A DNA stretch of 64,000 nucleotides from the NCBI GenBank assembly GCA_041389525.1, contig JAWKRR010000010.1, positions 88,317-152,316 of the forward strand, given 5' to 3'. Under the pieces are notes generated by a model. It ran no database searches. It worked only from the letters and a program-made list of their open reading frames with translations, and was not told the origin of the DNA. The position numbers and the translations under genes were made by a program. This document shows positions 33,771 through 42,533 of the stretch, piece by piece. How positions within the stretch are numbered: the first letter of the stretch is position 1; each line of letters begins with the position of its first letter. The DNA is from JACKFB01 sp041389525. Lineage in GTDB: Bacteria; Myxococcota_A; UBA9042; PHBI01; JACKFB01.

Positions 33771-34511
33771 TCAGAGCTCGAAGCGCCAGCGCCGGGTTTC
33801 GCCGCTCTGGAGGTCCTCATGGGCGATGTCCCAGGTCTCGCGCGGGCTGGCGGTGCGCGTGGCGAAGACCACCTGGGTGCGGCCGTAGGGCTGGCCGAGC
33901 CCGCCCGCGTTGACGCACACGGTGTCGGCCACGCGCTCGGCCCCCGGCGACTCGTGGATGTGGCCGCTGACCATGAGCCCGCGGCCGCGCTCGGCGAGCT
34001 CACGCACGGCGAGGCTGCCGGCGCTGGCCCCGCGCCGCGTGCGGTCGAGCGCGGTGTCCAGCGGCGGCGCGTGGCTGATGATGACGTCCCACTCGGGTAG
34101 CTGGCGCGCCCGCACGTCGTCCTCGCCCCACTCGTAGGGGAAGCCGAAGCGCGCGGGCCCGGCGCCGCCGATCCCGGTCACGCGCAGCCCGGCGATGACG
34201 CCCTCGCCCCGGTCGACGTTGCCGCGCAGTGGCAGGTGCTCCGGGTCGTGGTTTCCGGGGACCCACAGGACCGGCAGGCCGAGGGCCTCGATGTGCTCGA
34301 CGACCCGGGCGACCGACGCCGCGCGGAAGGCTTGCCCCTGCTCGGTGCTGCGGCCGAGCGCGTAGGGCGGCTCGTCGCCGATGTCGCCGACCAGCAGGAT
34401 GCCGTCGACCTCAGGCACCGCGCGGATGCGGGCCAGCACGGCGTCGAGGCGCGCGAACTCGGCGTGGATATCCCCGATGATCGCCAGGGTGACTGTCGGG
34501 TTCGGGGTCAA
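33771..34511 (-). CDS. Calcineurin-like metallophosphoesterase
   Basis: The metal-binding motifs are all present: GDIHAEF, LLVGDIGD, VPGNHDPE, the His in ISHAPP and GHIHE. The product has about 246 residues. The substrate could be a small phosphodiester, phosphoprotein or nucleotide. The start is placed at a TTG (34509-34511) overlapping the TGA of the HerA-like gene as TTGA, which gives an N-terminus (MTPNPTVTLAIIGDIH) immediately before the first motif. An upstream codon at 34589 would only add out-of-family residues. It is the last gene of a three-gene minus-strand operon. Confidence 0.88.
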   Translation of the reverse strand: MTPNPTVTLAIIGDIHAEFARLDAVLARIRAVPEVDGILLVGDIGDEPPYALGRSTEQGQAFRAASVARVVEHIEALGLPVLWVPGNHDPEHLPLRGNVDRGEGVIAGLRVTGIGGAGPARFGFPYEWGEDDVRARQLPEWDVIISHAPPLDTALDRTRRGASAGSLAVRELAERGRGLMVSGHIHESPGAERVADTVCVNAGGLGQPYGRTQVVFATRTASPRETWDIAHEDLQSGETRRWRFEL

Positions 34512-36922
34512 TGGCTGGGGATCCAGAGCAGGCCGAACCAGGTCACTCGCGTCTGGCTTCGGTCCAGGGTCAGCGCCTCGAGGCGACACTCGGCGAGGTG
34601 GTCCATGTCGCCAAACTCCGAGTCCGCGACGGCCTTTTCGCGCGCCGCCAGGGTCGCGTCACGCCCCGCCTGCAGCTCGCGGAAGCTCGCCATACGCAGC
34701 CGCGCGCTGTCTTTGGCGCGGGCGAGCTTGTCGGTCTCGCCGCGCTCGGTGAGCCAGCGGATCTCGCGCGAGGCCATCTCGAGCTCCTCGCGCATCGCGT
34801 CGATACGCTTGTCCCAGATCGCCGCCTCGACGCTGCGCGGGCCGGCGTCTTTCTCCCGCACCCGCTCCGAGGCCAGGCGGAGGCGAACCGCCAGCCGCTC
34901 GCGGAAGGCCTCCAGCGTCTCGCCCGGCTGACCGTGCAGGCCGAGGGGCGGGCACACGGGCACGGCGACGCGGCCGGTCTGGGCCAGCTCGTCGAAGAAG
35001 CGGCTCTTGAGGTGGTCGAACTTCTCTTTGCGGTCCAGCCACCCCGGGAGGAGGTCGTACACGGTGCTGAACGCCGGCGCGGGCTCGAGCCAGGTCTCCG
35101 CGACCTGCTGATCGACCCCGGCGAAGCGGATGGCGCTAGGCAGGTAGGGCAGGGGGTAGATGACGCGGGTGAGCAGGTCGCCGTCGACGCTCTTGCCGGC
35201 GTCGTTGCGCCACGCCAAGCGCGCGCGGGCCATGAGCGCTGGGTGGTAGGTCACCGTACCGGCGCTGGCCGCGATGGGCCCGAGGCCGAGCACGTCGCGC
35301 ACGTCGGCGTCGCGCAGCCACTCGCGGCCGAGGAAGCTGTCGTCGACGCCCTCGGGCGTGCCTTCCACCAGCGCGCTGGCGATGTCCGGGCGGGGCGCGG
35401 CGGGGCGCGTGGCCGTGGTGGGCCCCGAGCTCGAGGCGCTGGGTGCCGGCTGGCGTGGGGCGGCCGCCGGCGTGTCGGGCGTCGCAGGGGCGAGGGGGCG
35501 CAGGCGCGGGTCGGTGGTGAGGTTGTAGAAGCCCGCGTCGCGCACCCGCTCGATCTCCTGGCGCGTCAGCGGCCCGCGGAGGTTGGACATGGCGAAGCGC
35601 GTCTTCAGCACGGGCTGCTCGTCGGTGTGCGCGTTGCTGAGCACGAACTGGCGGCCTTGCAGCCCAGCGACCCGCCGGGTGAGCGCGGCGCGGTCGAGGG
35701 ATTTGCCGTGCCCGGACGCGGCGGCGGTCAGGCCGTCGAGGATGCGCTCGAGATCCTGCTCGGTCTGGAGCTTGCCCACGAACCAGGTGCCCGCGTTGGT
35801 CAGCGCCTTGTAGTCGACGTCGACGGGGTTCTGGGTGGCCAGCAGTGTGCCGAGGCCGAAGGCGCGGGCCTGCTTGAGCAGCGTCATCAGCGGGCGCTTC
35901 GACGGCGGGTTGAGCGGGTGTGGCGGCAGGTAGCCGGTGACCTCGTCCATGTAGACGAGCGCTCGCAGATCGCCGCTTCCGGGCTGCGTGCGCATCCAGG
36001 CGACGATGCGCTCGAGCAAGAGCGTCACGAAGCTCATGCGCTCGGAGTCCGACAGGTGCGCGATGGTGAAGATGGAGGTGCGGCTGCCGGCGTCGGTGCG
36101 GGCGAAGAGCTGGTCGATGTCCAGGGGCGCGCCGGTCAGCCACTGGGCGAAGGCCGGGCTGGCGATGAGGCCGTTGAGGCGCATGGCAAGCTGCTGGCGG
36201 GACTTCTTCGAGAAGAACTGCTCGAGCTCGAAGACGCCGAGGGTGTCGAAGGGCGGGTCGCTGACCGCGCGGATGAGGTCGGCAAGCTCCAGCGAGTGGC
36301 CGCGCTCCCACGCGTGGGTGAGGATGTTCGAGATGAGGATCGCCTCGCGCGAGCGGAGCGGATCGGAGTCGACGTCGATGAGGCCGAGGAGCGCTGAGAC
36401 CAAGCCGCTGACCAGCTCCGCGCGCTCTTCGCCGGGCATGGAGCGGTAGTCTGGCGGCGGCTCGAAGCGGTCGAGCAGGCTGACCGGGACGCCCGCCGAC
36501 GAGCCGGGCGTGTAGATGGTGATGTGGGTGCGCTCGCGGAGGCGGCGGATGTCGTCGGGGCCGAGGCCCGAGCCGGCCAGGCCGTTTCGCCACAGGTCCG
36601 CCCGCTTGGCACCCACCGAGGCCGCGTCACCGTCGGCGGCCTCGACCGCGGCGGGGTCCAGCCACTCGGTGAAGTGCTCCGGATCCAGATCCGGCCACGA
36701 GAGCGCCAGATTCGTCAGGTCGCCCTTGGGGTCGATGGCGATGGTGGGGATGTCGTGGAGGGCGGCCTCCTCGAGCAGGCCGATGCAGAGCCCGGTCTTG
36801 CCGCTGCCCGTCATCCCGAACACCAACCCGTGGGTGGTCAGGTGCTTGGGCTCGTAGTTGACCCGGACGTCCGTGACGTCGCCGCTGGCGACCTCGACCG
36901 CCTTGCCCAGATAAAAAGCCAA
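34508..36922 (-). CDS. HerA/DUF87-type ATP-binding protein
   Basis: The 804-residue protein has the RecA-like HerA/FtsK-superfamily core: Walker A GMTGSGKTGLC, IAIDPKGDLTNL, Walker B ALVYMDEVTG, and sensor-like LLATQNPVDVDYK. A basic/helical coiled-coil-like C-terminal part (about 640-770; MREELEMASREIRWLTERGE) is unlike classical HerA. Such proteins are predicted DNA or protein translocases, and the biological role of this long form is not known. It uses a TTG start at 36920-36922 with GAGG upstream. It follows a small gene by 21 nt and is coupled to the phosphoesterase gene through TTGA. Confidence 0.85.
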   Translation of the reverse strand: MAFYLGKAVEVASGDVTDVRVNYEPKHLTTHGLVFGMTGSGKTGLCIGLLEEAALHDIPTIAIDPKGDLTNLALSWPDLDPEHFTEWLDPAAVEAADGDAASVGAKRADLWRNGLAGSGLGPDDIRRLRERTHITIYTPGSSAGVPVSLLDRFEPPPDYRSMPGEERAELVSGLVSALLGLIDVDSDPLRSREAILISNILTHAWERGHSLELADLIRAVSDPPFDTLGVFELEQFFSKKSRQQLAMRLNGLIASPAFAQWLTGAPLDIDQLFARTDAGSRTSIFTIAHLSDSERMSFVTLLLERIVAWMRTQPGSGDLRALVYMDEVTGYLPPHPLNPPSKRPLMTLLKQARAFGLGTLLATQNPVDVDYKALTNAGTWFVGKLQTEQDLERILDGLTAAASGHGKSLDRAALTRRVAGLQGRQFVLSNAHTDEQPVLKTRFAMSNLRGPLTRQEIERVRDAGFYNLTTDPRLRPLAPATPDTPAAAPRQPAPSASSSGPTTATRPAAPRPDIASALVEGTPEGVDDSFLGREWLRDADVRDVLGLGPIAASAGTVTYHPALMARARLAWRNDAGKSVDGDLLTRVIYPLPYLPSAIRFAGVDQQVAETWLEPAPAFSTVYDLLPGWLDRKEKFDHLKSRFFDELAQTGRVAVPVCPPLGLHGQPGETLEAFRERLAVRLRLASERVREKDAGPRSVEAAIWDKRIDAMREELEMASREIRWLTERGETDKLARAKDSARLRMASFRELQAGRDATLAAREKAVADSEFGDMDHLAECRLEALTLDRSQTRVTWFGLLWIPSH

Positions 36923-36943
36923 GCGCTACCTCGCGAAAGTGAG

Positions 36944-37324
36944 TCAGTTGAGGAGGCGACGCTCAGACGTGGGCCGGGCGCCCCAGATGGCGTCCCAGCC
37001 CGCGCGGAACGTGGCGTTGGAGACCTTCGCGGGGCCCGCGTGGCTGCGGGCGGCGGGCGTGTCCTCAGTGCGCTCGGGGCGGGCGGCGATGGGGGCGGTC
37101 GCCTCGACGTGGACATCGAAGAGCGACGGCGCCTCCGAACGCGGGGTCAGCCTCACCAGCTCGCCCGTGAGCGCCTGGCCGGACACCACGGGGCGAAGGA
37201 GCCCCAGCTCCACCTGGCCGTCCCGCTGGCGCAGCACGCGCGTGCCCTTGCCGTCGGGCGCGGGGCCGGAGATCAGCAGGACGTCGTGTGCGCGCTCCGG
37301 GGGGCGGTCTGGCTTGTCGCTCAT
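36944..37324 (-). CDS. Small conserved-looking protein of unknown function, linked to the HerA-like gene
   Basis: The ATG at 37322-37324 gives 126 residues beginning MSDKPDRPPERAHDVLLISG. There is no signal peptide or membrane helix. The central part (GKGTRVLRQRDGQVELGLL, then GQALTGELVRLTPR) looks like a compact beta-rich fold, followed by an Ala/Pro linker and a C-terminal ATFRAGWDAIWG. I recognise no family. It lies 21 nt upstream of the HerA-like ATPase, so it is probably its partner or an accessory. An upstream in-frame codon at 37438 is less likely. Confidence 0.65.
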   Translation of the reverse strand: MSDKPDRPPERAHDVLLISGPAPDGKGTRVLRQRDGQVELGLLRPVVSGQALTGELVRLTPRSEAPSLFDVHVEATAPIAARPERTEDTPAARSHAGPAKVSNATFRAGWDAIWGARPTSERRLLN

Positions 37325-37455
37325 GCGGCGATTGTAGTGCCCACGGCCGCCCGCGGGAAGGGCGCAGCACCGGCGTCCCCGCCCCGCGCGTGGATTCGCT
37401 CCGCGCTCAGAGGGTGTTGAGGTGTTCGGACCGAGCATCGCGCCAGCGACGTCTC

Positions 37456-37520
37456 TTCAGGGACTCATGCGCGGAGGGCGCTCGCCCAGCGCAAGAAGCC
37501 GACCCGCGTAAGTCCCTGAA
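37456..37520. repeat. 65-nt imperfect palindrome (REP/MITE-like)
   Basis: The perfect 10-bp arms are TTCAGGGACT (37456-37465) and AGTCCCTGAA (37511-37520). Pairing extends imperfectly inward by about 8 bp, and an inner GGGCG..CGCCC-type hairpin lies in the middle. It occupies the gap between two minus-strand genes, so it could be a transcript-end structure or an interspersed element. I saw no second copy in the window. Confidence 0.55.
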
Positions 37521-37565
37521 AGGATGTGGGCCAGCGAGGCGGCCGGAGACCACCTCGAGACCCTC

Positions 37566-40500
37566 TCAGCGCCGCTCCCAGCGCATCATGGCGCGCAGGC
37601 CGCGGGTCTCGTCCTGGCCCTCGAAGGCGAGGCCGAAGCTGGCGCGGGACAGCTCGGTGGCGAGCCGCGACAGGGGAGAGCCGGCGACGGGCAGCGCGGG
37701 GAAGCGCGGGCTCACCTCGGTGCCGTACACGCTGTGCAGCACGCGGCCCTCGCCGTCGATGCTGAAGGTGGCGCCGGGGCCGGCGACCGGCTCGTAGCCG
37801 AAGAAGCCGAGGGCCGCGTCGCGCCGCGGTTCGCCGTCTGCCGGCAGCCCGCCGAGACCCGCCGCCAGGGTCTCGATGTCGCGGTAGGCGCGCCACGAGG
37901 CTTGGCGGATCTTGGACTCCGCGAAGAGGGCGGCGGTCTTCGCCAGCCAGGGGGCGTTCGGGTCCAGCTCGACCCGCAGGTCGGCTTGGCGCATGGGCTC
38001 CTCCGCGTCGGCCTCCGCCTTTGGGGCCTCGGCGGCGCTGGCGAGCGCGTCGTCGATGACGGTCTGCAGCGTGCCGAGATCGAGGCTGGCCACGAAGGTC
38101 GAGCCGGCGATGGCGTAGTAGAGGCGGATCCCGCGGAACTCGGGCATCGAGTCGGTCTTGCCGGCGCCGATGGTCACGATGGGGATGTCGCGATAGGGGT
38201 CCGCCATGCCCCAAACCACCAGCCCGGGGCTGGTCGTGTCGGCCATCGCGCGCAGGGAAGTCAGCGCCGCAGCCAGCGCGACAGGGTTGGCGATGTGGAA
38301 GCCCACGTACACCGGCAGCCGCGCGATCACCGCGGCCTCGCGCGCGCGCCGAGCCGGCGGGTCGTTATCCTCGGGTGCGGGGAGCTGAGGGATCTCGCGT
38401 CCCCCGTTCTCCAGCGCCGCATCCCAGATCCCGCTGCGGCTGGCGACGCCGACCATCACGTACTGGCCCAGCCACTCAAGGCCGCCGAGGTTCATGCTCC
38501 TGCCCATGCCGCCCAGCTCGCCGCGCAGTGGCGCGTCATCGCCGATGGCGAGGGTCCAGCGCGCCCCAGAGACCTTCTTCGGCGGCGGGATGGCGGTCGC
38601 GCCCACCTTGCCGATGAGCTCGTCGTACTCGGTTCCGCTCACCAGGGGCATCATCCGCGCGTCCGCTGACAGGGTCTTCCCATCGGGCGAACGCCGCAGC
38701 CGCACGGCGATCGGGTCGATGTAGCCGCGCCAGTAGCTCTGGTAGGTGTCGCGGAAGCGCTCGTAGGCTTGCTGTTCGGCCGGGCTGACGTGGGTCAGGG
38801 GCAGATCGGCCAGCGGCACCAGGGCGTCCACGCGGCCCCAGCGCTCCGAGCGCGCACCGATCTTGGGGTCGAAGAGGATCGGCGACCCATCGGCCTGAGT
38901 CAGCTCGCGCTTGTCCAAGAGCCCCGACGCGACCAGGGCGTCGGCCGAGTCGGCCGGCTTGCCTTCGAGCGCCCCGTGGAGGAGCTGCGCGAACCCGACC
39001 GCCATCAGGTCGGCCTTGGCGGCCATCCGGCGGCCCTGCAGGATCTTCGTGCGCGGCGACACGGCGTGGGCCACGAACGCGTCGCCCAAGAACACGAACC
39101 CGTCCTCGGCGGCGGGGTCGTAGGGGTACTCCGCGCGCATCCAGCGGAAGTCGCCGCTGTCGGCGAGCGAGGTCGCTTTGCCGTCCGCGACCGCCACGAA
39201 ACGCTCGATGGCGCCTCGGGAATTGGAGAGGATGATGAGGTTGCCGAGCTCGAGCCGGTGCTGGCGCACGCGACCATCCGGCGAACGCACGAGCCGGACC
39301 GTGTGGTCGCCCGCTTTCCACTCCGACTCGGTCAGGTCCGGCGTCCGGGCGCGGGCCTTCGCCTCATACGCCGCAAGCGCTGTCATGAGGATCGCCCGCT
39401 CTTTGACCTCGAACACGAGGCTGACGTCGGTGCCTTCGCGGACGAAGGGATCCCCGGCGGTGATGGCGACGCCGTCGACCGCCAGCGGGCCGAGGGTCTC
39501 CGCGAGGCCCATGCGCTCAAGCATCAGCTCGCGCTCGTAGCGGGCGATCAGGTGCGAGACCGCCGGGCGCGCCTCGACCGCGTGGATCAGGGACTCGAGC
39601 CAGTCATCCGCGTCGTTGGCGAGGCGGATCGCCGTGCGCAGGTCCGACATGTGCACGTAGAGCATGTCGTGGGGGATGTGCTTGGCCATGGGCTCGATCT
39701 TCGGGACCTTCTGCGCCTTGGTCAGCATCGCGTCCCACGGATGTTGGGGCTGCGGGACGCCCTCCACCGACGCCAGCGCCACGGTGTCCGTCTTCGGGTC
39801 GCCGAGCGTGCTCCGCAGCATCAGCCCGCGATCGGTCTGGAGCGCCTCATTGATGGAGGTCATGCCGGTGTAGAGGCTCATGGTCTCGGCCATGTCGGTC
39901 TTCGCTTCCGGTGTCGGGCGCGCCCCGCCGTCGTAGGTCGTCACGTCGCCCAGCCGCTCGGCCCGCGCGGCGGCGAAGGCGAAGTAGGGCGGCAGCGGAC
40001 CCCAGCCGCGCTGGCCCATCGCCCGCAGGTCGCGCGCGAGGCCCACAAAGAAGCGCTTCGTCATGGCGGCGTCGCCCGAGAGGCCCGCCGGCACCTCGAC
40101 GGTCAGCTCCTGGGTGTGGTGGCTGGCGAAGGCGTCGAACCACCACGCGTAGCCGTCGCGCTCGACGGTGAACTTCAACGGCGTCGGAGGCGCATCCCCC
40201 ACGAAGCGGACGATGACCTCGTCCTGGCTGCGGGTCGCGCCCGGCACCCGCACCGCGTAGGCGTGTCCGTCGCCGCGATAGCGAAAACGCACAGGCGACA
40301 CCTCGGTGTTCGAGGCGTCGGCGGCCTCGGCTCCCTTCGGCATGGGGAAGGCCAGCCAGGTGTGTCCGTCGGCGCTGTGGCGGCGCGTGGCGGTCAGGGT
40401 CTGGGCCTCCACGACGGTCGCCGGCCGCTCTCCCGATCGGATCGTGCGCTCGCTGCCGGGGTCGGCGACGGGGCGTGGGCCCGCCGGCTCGGCCTTGGCC

Positions 40501-40667
40501 TCGGCAGCGGGCACCGCCTCGCCTGCGGGCGCTGCGGCGGTGTCGGCTGCGCCGCCAGCAGCGACCGGCCCGGGCTGCTCGGCCGGAGAGGCAGGTGCTG
40601 GCTCGGATTTCTTGCAACCCGCTGAGAGCAGGGTCGCCGCGATCAAGAGGTAAGCGAGACGACCCAT
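37566..40667 (-). CDS. Very large lipoprotein of unknown function
   Basis: The ATG at 40665-40667, with GGAG upstream, begins a signal peptide ending in the lipobox LSAGC, so this 1033-residue protein should be anchored in the envelope. An Ala/Pro/Glu linker of about 60 residues is followed by mixed alpha/beta sequence with no recognised domain. The recurring form (for example HDMLYVHMSDLRTAIRL, DGFVFLGDAFVAHAV, LPVYVGFHIANPVALAAAL) hints at two or three related beta-rich units. The frame stays open upstream to 41315 on the far side of the start, but that is only the shadow of the divergent operon. The gene stands alone. Confidence 0.78.
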   Translation of the reverse strand: MGRLAYLLIAATLLSAGCKKSEPAPASPAEQPGPVAAGGAADTAAAPAGEAVPAAEAKAEPAGPRPVADPGSERTIRSGERPATVVEAQTLTATRRHSADGHTWLAFPMPKGAEAADASNTEVSPVRFRYRGDGHAYAVRVPGATRSQDEVIVRFVGDAPPTPLKFTVERDGYAWWFDAFASHHTQELTVEVPAGLSGDAAMTKRFFVGLARDLRAMGQRGWGPLPPYFAFAAARAERLGDVTTYDGGARPTPEAKTDMAETMSLYTGMTSINEALQTDRGLMLRSTLGDPKTDTVALASVEGVPQPQHPWDAMLTKAQKVPKIEPMAKHIPHDMLYVHMSDLRTAIRLANDADDWLESLIHAVEARPAVSHLIARYERELMLERMGLAETLGPLAVDGVAITAGDPFVREGTDVSLVFEVKERAILMTALAAYEAKARARTPDLTESEWKAGDHTVRLVRSPDGRVRQHRLELGNLIILSNSRGAIERFVAVADGKATSLADSGDFRWMRAEYPYDPAAEDGFVFLGDAFVAHAVSPRTKILQGRRMAAKADLMAVGFAQLLHGALEGKPADSADALVASGLLDKRELTQADGSPILFDPKIGARSERWGRVDALVPLADLPLTHVSPAEQQAYERFRDTYQSYWRGYIDPIAVRLRRSPDGKTLSADARMMPLVSGTEYDELIGKVGATAIPPPKKVSGARWTLAIGDDAPLRGELGGMGRSMNLGGLEWLGQYVMVGVASRSGIWDAALENGGREIPQLPAPEDNDPPARRAREAAVIARLPVYVGFHIANPVALAAALTSLRAMADTTSPGLVVWGMADPYRDIPIVTIGAGKTDSMPEFRGIRLYYAIAGSTFVASLDLGTLQTVIDDALASAAEAPKAEADAEEPMRQADLRVELDPNAPWLAKTAALFAESKIRQASWRAYRDIETLAAGLGGLPADGEPRRDAALGFFGYEPVAGPGATFSIDGEGRVLHSVYGTEVSPRFPALPVAGSPLSRLATELSRASFGLAFEGQDETRGLRAMMRWERR

Positions 40668-40856
40668 GGGAGGCTCCGGATCGGGGTTGGGCGCGGAACG
40701 TGCGGCCACCATCGCCCATTCCACGCCCCTCGCAAAGTCACACACGCGCGCGCGGCCGCTGGACTCGGGCTCGCCGGGCGGCGAGACTGCGGGCGCGTCG
40801 GAGCACGCCGCCGGCTGGGTGGCCGGACCGGCGAGAGCGGACGGCGGGGGCGCTCG

Positions 40857-42533
40857 ATGGGGCGTGGTGTTGTCATGGTCGCCGGGCTGATGGTCGCGCT
40901 GAGCGGGGCCTGCAGCAGCGGTGCGGGTGACGGGGTCGAGCCCGACGCGGAGCTTGGGGCCGACCTGGACGCCGCGGGTGGGGCCGAGGCCGAGGCGGGC
41001 GCCGACGCCGAGGCCGACGGGCAGCCCGCGCCCGACGACGCGGACGACGCGGCGGACCCGCAGGACGCCGAGGTCTCCGTCGACACGGACGCCGACGCGG
41101 GCGACCCGCTGGACGGCGAGACGGCCTCCGACGCCGCGGGGCCTGACGACACAGCGCCGGACCAGGACACAGCCGCCGAGACCGAGGTCGTCAGCGGCAC
41201 GGGCGAGGTCGTGCTCAACGAGGTGAGCGCTGGCGGGACGGACCTCATCGAGCTTGTGAATCGCGGCGACGCGCCCCAGCTCATCGGCGGCTGGCGTGTC
41301 TTCGACGGCGCCCACTCACTCTCGAAGTCCTATGTGTTTCCTGCCGGGACGGTCATCGCGGCGGGCGCTTACCTGGTCATGAAGAAGGGGCAGCAGCACG
41401 AGTTCGGGCTGGGCACCGAGGACGGCGTGTTCCTCGAGCGCGCGGACGGCAGCCTAGTCGACTCCACGGCCTGGCCCAAGGGGATGGCGGAGGTCAGCTG
41501 GTGCCGCTTTCCCGACCGGGTCGGGGCCTTCGCGCCGTGCTCGACGGCGACGCCGGGCACGGCGAACATCGACGTGAGCGACGCGGTGATCGTGGCGCCG
41601 CTCTGGACCGGCGGCGGGCTCAGCGCGACGGTGAGCGGCCCGGACTACGAGACCCTGGACGAGCTGTGCTTCGACAGCGCGGGGCGCATCTGGGTGGCCG
41701 ACGTGCCCGTGGGGAAGATCCACGTCTACGAGGCGGACGGCACCTTCTTGGAGAGCGTCGGCGGCGTGGGCACGGGGCCGGGGCAGTTTCTCGGGTTGGA
41801 GTCGCTGCGCCCGACGCCGGACGGCCGCATCGGGGCTGTCGACCGCAGCCGCAAGAACATCCAATTCTTCGACGCCGAGACTCGCGCCTTCGTCGGTGTC
41901 GTGCCGTGCTCGGGCTGCAAAGACCCCGTGGGCTTGGCCTTCTTGACCACCGGCGAGACCTTGGTGGTCGAGCAGTCGCCAAACCGCGTGCTGGTGCTCG
42001 ACGCCGCGGGCCTGGTGACCGACGGCTTCCAGATCGGCACCGGCGCGACGTCGATCCTCTCGAAGCCGGAGACCCTGGCGGTCGACGAGGCGACCAACCG
42101 GCTGCTGGTCACCTCGGAGATCGCGGCGCGGGTCGAGGTCTTCGACCTGGCCGAGCGCACCTGGCGCGGCCAGCACATCGGCGACCGCCAGAGCGGCGCC
42201 CTGGCCGAGCCCGGCCGCTTTCTGGGCGCGGTCGAGGGCATCGCGGTGGACCGCACCCGCGGCCTGCTCTTCATGAGCGACGAGGACAACGGCCGCATCC
42301 TCGTCCACGCCCTCGACGACGTGGACGCGCTCTACGATCCGGCCGCCAACTTCGCGTTTCTTGGGACGTTCGGGCGGCTGGGAGCGGCACCGGGTGAGAT
42401 GGCCTCGGTGGACGGGCTGGCCGTGGACGAGGTGGGCGGCCGCCTGGGCGTGGCCGACGAGGGCAATAACCGCGTCCAGGTCTTCGATATCGACGCGATC
42501 CTCACCGCCCTCGGGTTGGGGGCCGCTCAGTGA
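40857..42533 (+). CDS. Lamin-tail-domain plus NHL-repeat lipoprotein
   Basis: The signal peptide ends in LSGAC. An acidic linker of about 95 residues (Asp/Ala/Glu) leads to a lamin-tail-like domain (VVLNEVSAGGTDLIELVNRG onward, residues 120-230). The rest is a beta-propeller of NHL/SMP-30-like repeats, seen as recurring phrases such as FDSAGRIWVADVPVGKIHVY, DGRIGAVDRSRKNIQFFD and GRLGVADEGNNRVQVFD. Such propellers bind proteins or sugars; no catalytic site is visible. It is the first of three genes joined by GTGA overlaps, all with the same linker style, so they are probably made together for the cell surface. Confidence 0.85.
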   Translation: MGRGVVMVAGLMVALSGACSSGAGDGVEPDAELGADLDAAGGAEAEAGADAEADGQPAPDDADDAADPQDAEVSVDTDADAGDPLDGETASDAAGPDDTAPDQDTAAETEVVSGTGEVVLNEVSAGGTDLIELVNRGDAPQLIGGWRVFDGAHSLSKSYVFPAGTVIAAGAYLVMKKGQQHEFGLGTEDGVFLERADGSLVDSTAWPKGMAEVSWCRFPDRVGAFAPCSTATPGTANIDVSDAVIVAPLWTGGGLSATVSGPDYETLDELCFDSAGRIWVADVPVGKIHVYEADGTFLESVGGVGTGPGQFLGLESLRPTPDGRIGAVDRSRKNIQFFDAETRAFVGVVPCSGCKDPVGLAFLTTGETLVVEQSPNRVLVLDAAGLVTDGFQIGTGATSILSKPETLAVDEATNRLLVTSEIAARVEVFDLAERTWRGQHIGDRQSGALAEPGRFLGAVEGIAVDRTRGLLFMSDEDNGRILVHALDDVDALYDPAANFAFLGTFGRLGAAPGEMASVDGLAVDEVGGRLGVADEGNNRVQVFDIDAILTALGLGAAQ

